This document shows positions 26,701 through 29,545 of a DNA stretch of 29,545 nucleotides, one piece after another. The stretch is from a virus. The position numbers and the translations under genes were made by a program. The stretch's first letter is position 1. Each line of letters starts with the position of its first letter. The notes below the pieces were generated by a model. It searched no databases. It saw only the letters and a program-made list of their open reading frames with translations, and was not told the DNA's origin. The DNA is taken from IMG/VR virus record IMGVR_UViG_3300000117_000158, positions 1 through 29,545 of that record. The stretch is one strand, 5' to 3'.

Positions 26701-28696
26701 TCAATTACAAGAATGGAATGATGAACTTGATGGAGTATCTCTTAACTATGACATGATACCATCAGTTAGAACTTCACTTGTAGAGAGAGCTGTAAAAGGA
26801 GAGTTTTTTGATAAAGATGTCCTTACAGATTGGGCTTCAAGAGGATGGGTTGTAAAAGAAGATGAAGATGATACATCTGGCGGTAATAATGTAAATAAAA
26901 TACCCCTTCCTTTTGTACAAGCTTTACGTAATAGAAAAGGAGATAAAAGTTCTCAGTTAGTGTCTAGAGATTTATCGAGGTCTATGTATTTGATGGGTTC
27001 TAGTATCTATAACTATATGGAGAAATCTAAAATAGAGTCTGAGCTTCAATTTATGCGACATCAGCTTGTAACAGAAAAACTTGCAGGTAAACAATTGAAG
27101 CAAAAAAGAGCTATAAAAGGTAAGATGGCTTATGGTTCTATTGAAAAAACCCCAGCAGGAACTTTCCGAGATGAAAAAATAGACCCAGAAACTATACAGC
27201 TATATGACCAGCTTTTTAATTATTACATGTACGGACATTCGTACAGTAGTGATGATATGTTTATAGGTAATGTAAGTGTTCAGAAAATGATTAGTAAGAT
27301 GAATAGCATATTCAGTCTTATGAAAATTTCTCTTCCAGTTCGATTGGGTATCTCTACTAAAATAGCAGGTAGTCTATTTACACATGTTGAAGGTAGAGGA
27401 GGAATACATTATACCGGGGAAGATCTTACTAAGTCTTTAAAAATGTTTGCTTCTAGCGACAGAAGAACTTATTATGCTGTTACAGATTATCTAAATCTAC
27501 ATACAGAAGGTCATACATATCATAGGGCTAGAAGAATGCAGACCTCTACATTATCTCAAGCACTTGATACATCATTCTTATACGAGCCTTTAGGACTTAC
27601 AGATAGATCTATAGATAGAAATGTGGCTGTAGCTATGATGCATTCTCACGGAATTAGTGAAGATGGAGAGATAAAACGTTTAGCACAATTACCAGAAGGT
27701 ACAAAACCACTTATAGAAGTCCTTAAAGAAGGCACTATTACAGATGAAAAAGGTAATGTAAGAGTAGAGATAGGAACGCTTTCTGATGAAGCTTTTACTA
27801 CGTTTAGACAAAAGGTAAAAAGAATTGTATCAGGTATAAAAGGTGAGCAAGGTTCAGATAATATTGTAGGTGCTCATACCGAAATGGCATTTAGATTATT
27901 TGGTACGTTTAAGTGGTGGATGCCTGGATATCTACACAAGAGATTTAAAGGTAGATATTTTGATTACATAGAAGATGCTCCAGTCGAAGGAAGATTTAGA
28001 GGACTGGCTGCAGGCATGAGTCAAAGAGAAAACTTTGATGAAGGAGAAACTATTATGACATGGGTAGGTAATAACCTAAAGACTGCTAAGAATCTTATGT
28101 CACACTTAGTATTATTCCAAGGATATAATATAAGTAATAAAAGAAAAATTAAATTAGAAGCTAAAGGAAGTTGGAATGCTTCTGATCAAAAGAAATATGA
28201 TGCCCAAAGAGCTTCTATACAGCTAGAATTAGATTATCTTAAAAAGAATAGTAATGATCCTGATTTTAAAAAATTAGATTTAGAAGCGTACATAGAAATG
28301 CGTGAAGCATCTGTACGGTCAGGATTAAGAGAGGTGCAAATAGCTATAGCACTTACTTTACTAGGGGCACTGTTTGCAATGAGAGGTTTTGGACCAGATG
28401 ATGACGAAACCTTAGCACAACAGAATCATGCATTACGCATGTTTTCTGAAGTGCTTGCTAAGGTTCAGTTAGAGGTTACATTTGCCTTAAATCCTAGTGA
28501 GCTTCTTAAACTCAACAAGTCTGCTATACCATCTTTAGGTATTGTAGAAGATGCTTTACGAGTTGTAAGTGCAATACATAGACAGGCTACAACAGACAAA
28601 CTTGATGGTAGAAGTAAATCCGGAGCAAGAGAGCTTGTAGAAACAGTAGGAATAGGATATAACCAGTTTTATACATTTGTAACAGGAGATAAGTAA
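23777..28696 (+). CDS. Giant virion protein with PD-(D/E)XK nuclease domain and C-terminal membrane helix
   Basis: A 1639-residue protein encoded ten bases after the polymerase and last of the + strand block. Residues 170-185 (EMTEELAHFYV) with IDEAIAKVI (226-234) look like a zincin fold in which the first metal His is replaced by Glu (E176-E177-L-A-H180). Residues about 395-552 carry the full order of a RecB/Cas4-type PD-(D/E)XK nuclease: GTNLH (H405), FTEVRVYD (E481), GGSIDMLF (D496), IYDFKF (D510, K512) and SQLSMYS (Q546, Y550). Long charged helices follow (about 600-1000). Later parts resemble the repetitive helical style of phage ejection proteins. A membrane helix (1520-1535, VQIAIALTLLGALFAM) lies near the C-terminus. 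By position it should be virion cargo; a role in processing entering DNA or cutting host DNA is inference. The leader is A-rich (aaattaaaATG) with no Shine-Dalgarno. Confidence 0.7.
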   Translation: MSCSIKQRVTDNMVEKGLMEYNPDRRLYELTAPAYEFNQEAARIQNSLETTYGVTSDPVIFLHNSETKALRGHSYLRDTMVRNTLVRFRGRELDRFQELADVSPEKAEEEVQARVEEAETNISASAKSVMEQLGLSLKVMDNLVDSEGNPLQGVAAADLLNKAILLTTGNESEMTEELAHFYVNALKDTNSPLYSSMRNRIFKTPEYAEVVEKYSGVETYDQEALIDEAIAKVITNRVGEDAIEDRDSRWWQRAWKALKDMFNLLEDPYKKGAYNLFNSNLSEYKDAVNSTTNTTIFRSLEAGKPAELVEEELIKTHNRLKVNKKLTRDMVEGKMKNVELFEDDQGLIARYMYTEDDGSERVVSRRVTDPSTIKFMRSMGGIDAVKIAQKREKPKFAAESGTNLHTLGEALIVAEGNRMKGAQVVKLDDEPITSVKEAQKEAGLNDSMLKEYKEETSRLLQGARDIQKEIDPDKDFRIFTEVRVYDKSTDTGGSIDMLFLFSDGSAAIYDFKFISPREKFTTGKAGSKQIAIDPFRGGRKESYDSQLSMYSKTLRDNYGITNVRRSRIIPGHMDFSWDRKTGKPTGINTFHIGGEKNRFLKHISVASEYTDDSKINSKLSDLYNRLTELNLKKPSAKVRREKDIIYAAIQSFVVESNFSQLLKELNDTVDKVKESVDDRDPDSEGHITFEELQHSLEVLTMFSNVEEIMEDKKKSLNKEDKAKLEKDLVILDRVVRGAVNSIETELTYRTQGSSRLDTTVLAPKVGYLDKFTVMDQIDNPIFKETKRRINITHDIIARRTEELRLKWEGLNETLEVWAKNNGKSLTDTYELFIKDNGEELRLIPMFKKEFWTDVEERVSPDKEGRDANADIEWMKKHFQIKEGAKKSYNALLKKRIAQLKLEYPDQGRGYDAELQSFKDRYNVFGGNPKAWASQRYRAYLEVKPEIAKDAWSKEYAMLNAPGNEALVEYYTAWKNQLQEWNDELDGVSLNYDMIPSVRTSLVERAVKGEFFDKDVLTDWASRGWVVKEDEDDTSGGNNVNKIPLPFVQALRNRKGDKSSQLVSRDLSRSMYLMGSSIYNYMEKSKIESELQFMRHQLVTEKLAGKQLKQKRAIKGKMAYGSIEKTPAGTFRDEKIDPETIQLYDQLFNYYMYGHSYSSDDMFIGNVSVQKMISKMNSIFSLMKISLPVRLGISTKIAGSLFTHVEGRGGIHYTGEDLTKSLKMFASSDRRTYYAVTDYLNLHTEGHTYHRARRMQTSTLSQALDTSFLYEPLGLTDRSIDRNVAVAMMHSHGISEDGEIKRLAQLPEGTKPLIEVLKEGTITDEKGNVRVEIGTLSDEAFTTFRQKVKRIVSGIKGEQGSDNIVGAHTEMAFRLFGTFKWWMPGYLHKRFKGRYFDYIEDAPVEGRFRGLAAGMSQRENFDEGETIMTWVGNNLKTAKNLMSHLVLFQGYNISNKRKIKLEAKGSWNASDQKKYDAQRASIQLELDYLKKNSNDPDFKKLDLEAYIEMREASVRSGLREVQIAIALTLLGALFAMRGFGPDDDETLAQQNHALRMFSEVLAKVQLEVTFALNPSELLKLNKSAIPSLGIVEDALRVVSAIHRQATTDKLDGRSKSGARELVETVGIGYNQFYTFVTGDK

Positions 28697-28699
28697 TTA
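28694..28699. other. Back-to-back stop codons at the convergent junction of the two gene blocks
   Basis: The + strand TAA (28694-28696) is followed directly by the - strand TAA (28697-28699), giving the palindrome TAATTA with no intergenic base. I see no GC-rich stem with a T-run here to end transcription from either side. This marks the boundary between the virion block and the opposite-strand block. Confidence 0.9.
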
Positions 28700-28831
28700 C
28701 CACCAGTGTTTTGCCATCGTCACTACAAGTATTGTACTCAGTATATTCATCATAAAGAAAAGTGGAAACCCATACTTTTTTAGTATAAGAGTATTCCTAA
28801 GTGCTATTCTACGAGTTTGGAATCTTTTCAT
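28697..28831 (-). CDS. Small 44-residue basic single-pass membrane protein
   Basis: A short reading frame on the - strand encodes 44 residues: a basic N-terminus MKRFQTRRIALR (five Arg/Lys in twelve), then a spacer ending in LKKYG, one hydrophobic helix (about FPLFFMMNILSTILVVTMA), and the tail KHWW. Its ATG shares one base with the TAA of the upstream SPL-family gene (TAATG), a classic translational-coupling arrangement. Its TAA abuts the stop of the giant + strand gene, so it fills the whole interval between the two large genes exactly. That exact fit and the membrane-protein layout argue that it is real. The N-in topology would follow the positive-inside rule. A lysis or host-membrane role is possible for so small a phage membrane protein, but no family is recognised. 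Confidence 0.65.
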   Translation of the reverse strand: MKRFQTRRIALRNTLILKKYGFPLFFMMNILSTILVVTMAKHWW

Positions 28832-29545
28832 TAAAAAATGTATCTAATAGTATTCCACGGTATTATGGATCCGTGTATGTCCTTAAACTGCGCTATAAGA
28901 TCTGACTTAAGACCTAACTTATAACGTACATTATCACCACCGTACTGAGATTTTTTAACTTCTTGTACATCTGGGGTCCACAATAACTCTTCACCCGGTA
29001 CATTGTTCTCAAGATTACTCCAGTGCTTCTTAGCATTGTGGGTTAGAAATATAACCTCTGCTTTAACCTTGTCTTTGTATGTTACAAGGCTATCTACAAG
29101 ATGAAACAACTCTGCATAATCTTTTTCCCATCCTTTGTAATATACTACTGGTGAGAAATTAAGGTGTACATCGTACCCTGCATGTATAAATCTTTCTACT
29201 GCTAGTAGTCTATCCTCTATCTTACTTGTATTAGGCTCTAGTATCGAGCTTATCTTTTGAGGCATTAGACTAAAGCGTATTCTGACTTTATCTTTAGGGT
29301 TGTACTTAAGAAATACTTCAGGTATAATCTTAGTAGCAAATGTTGCTTTAGCTATAGGATGCTCTTTAAAGAACTTAAATATCTTCTTCCACTCATGGTA
29401 TTTAGCATGTAGGGCAAAGTCTTCGTTACAAGCAATATCGTATGTTACATATTCAGAGTCTGTCTGGTTCGGCTTATCTACCGTTGCAAAAAATGCATGA
29501 TTTGAGATCTCTGTAAGTATGTCATTAGTATTCTCTGCAACACTT
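28831..29545 (-). CDS. Spore photoproduct lyase (SPL) family radical SAM protein, C-terminal part
   Basis: The frame is open from the right window edge to TAA at 28831-28833, giving 237 visible residues; the N-terminal radical SAM CxxxCxxC cluster lies outside. The Met at 29265 is internal, because strong family sequence precedes it. Visible family signatures: YDIACNEDFALH; KATFATK; KVRIRFSLMPQ; ILEPNTS; a block AGYDVHLNFSPVVYYKGWEKDY; EVIFLTHN; ELLWTPDVQE; and the C-terminal RYIF. Spore photoproduct lyase uses S-adenosylmethionine to reverse the UV lesion 5-thyminyl-5,6-dihydrothymine. Homologues outside spore formers are common but less understood. The Cys of DIACNED (codon at 29428-29430) aligns, from memory of the family, with the catalytic hydrogen-donor Cys. 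The gene is coupled to the small membrane protein downstream. It likely serves repair of phage DNA or another radical SAM function; family assignment is confident, substrate is not. Confidence 0.85.
   Translation of the reverse strand, partial: SVAENTNDILTEISNHAFFATVDKPNQTDSEYVTYDIACNEDFALHAKYHEWKKIFKFFKEHPIAKATFATKIIPEVFLKYNPKDKVRIRFSLMPQKISSILEPNTSKIEDRLLAVERFIHAGYDVHLNFSPVVYYKGWEKDYAELFHLVDSLVTYKDKVKAEVIFLTHNAKKHWSNLENNVPGEELLWTPDVQEVKKSQYGGDNVRYKLGLKSDLIAQFKDIHGSIIPWNTIRYIF

Noticed and set aside
28772-28786. ATACT-TTTTT-AGTAT inverted repeat as a terminator
   Set aside because: A five-base, AT-only stem is too weak for an intrinsic terminator, and it lies inside the coding frame of the 44-residue protein.
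29263-29265. ATG at 29265 as the start of the SPL-family gene
   Set aside because: Conserved family sequence (DIACNED, KATFATK, VRIRFSL) precedes it in the same open frame, so this Met is internal.
29300-29500. 66-residue + strand reading frame near the right edge
   Set aside because: It lies antisense to the SPL-family frame, whose family signatures run through the same bases; the + strand product has no recognisable character.

Overview
The window is a nearly gap-free stretch of a tailed-phage genome, best read as the virion-assembly end of a crAss-like (Crassvirales) phage of a Bacteroidota host, possibly a marine Flavobacteriia-type host. The evidence is the order tail-ring protein, very large muzzle (tail stabilization) protein, two lysine/glutamine-rich proteins, then giant proteins. 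One of these carries the DFDID catalytic signature of the crAss-family virion RNA polymerase. DNA is strongly AT-rich. Start codons have A-rich leaders instead of Shine-Dalgarno sequences, as is usual in Bacteroidota. TAA, TAG and TGA are all used as genuine stops, so there is no sign of the stop-codon recoding found in some crAss-like lineages. Family calls rest on recognition of motifs and synteny, not on a database search.

Layout, + strand, 1-28696: seven consecutive genes, overlapping or separated by at most 27 bases. They are the C-terminal end of a small unidentified protein (1-294), a tail ring/tubular protein (281-1246), a 1785-residue muzzle protein (1249-6606), a 735-residue GG-repeat protein (6603-8810), a 738-residue helical protein (8815-11031), a 4235-residue protein (11059-23766) and a 1639-residue protein (23777-28696). 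The 4235-residue protein joins a membrane-active-looking N-terminus, coiled coils, a zincin protease motif and a two-barrel RNA polymerase. The 1639-residue protein carries a degenerate zincin-like motif, a PD-(D/E)XK nuclease signature and a C-terminal membrane helix.

Layout, - strand, 28697-29545: transcription polarity flips with no gap, the two TAA stops lying back to back. The - strand holds a 44-residue membrane protein, coupled through TAATG to the C-terminal part of a spore photoproduct lyase (SPL) family radical SAM protein that runs off the right edge.

Inferred working together: the ring and muzzle proteins form the tail tip. The proteins downstream are candidate tail/capsid cargo ejected into the host: an RNA polymerase that would start early transcription without host RNAP, with protease, nuclease and membrane-inserting modules beside it. 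The - strand genes belong to the opposite (early/metabolic) arm, where an SPL-type enzyme could repair UV damage in phage DNA. No tRNA, CRISPR array, insertion sequence or gene-free stretch above 300 bases is present.
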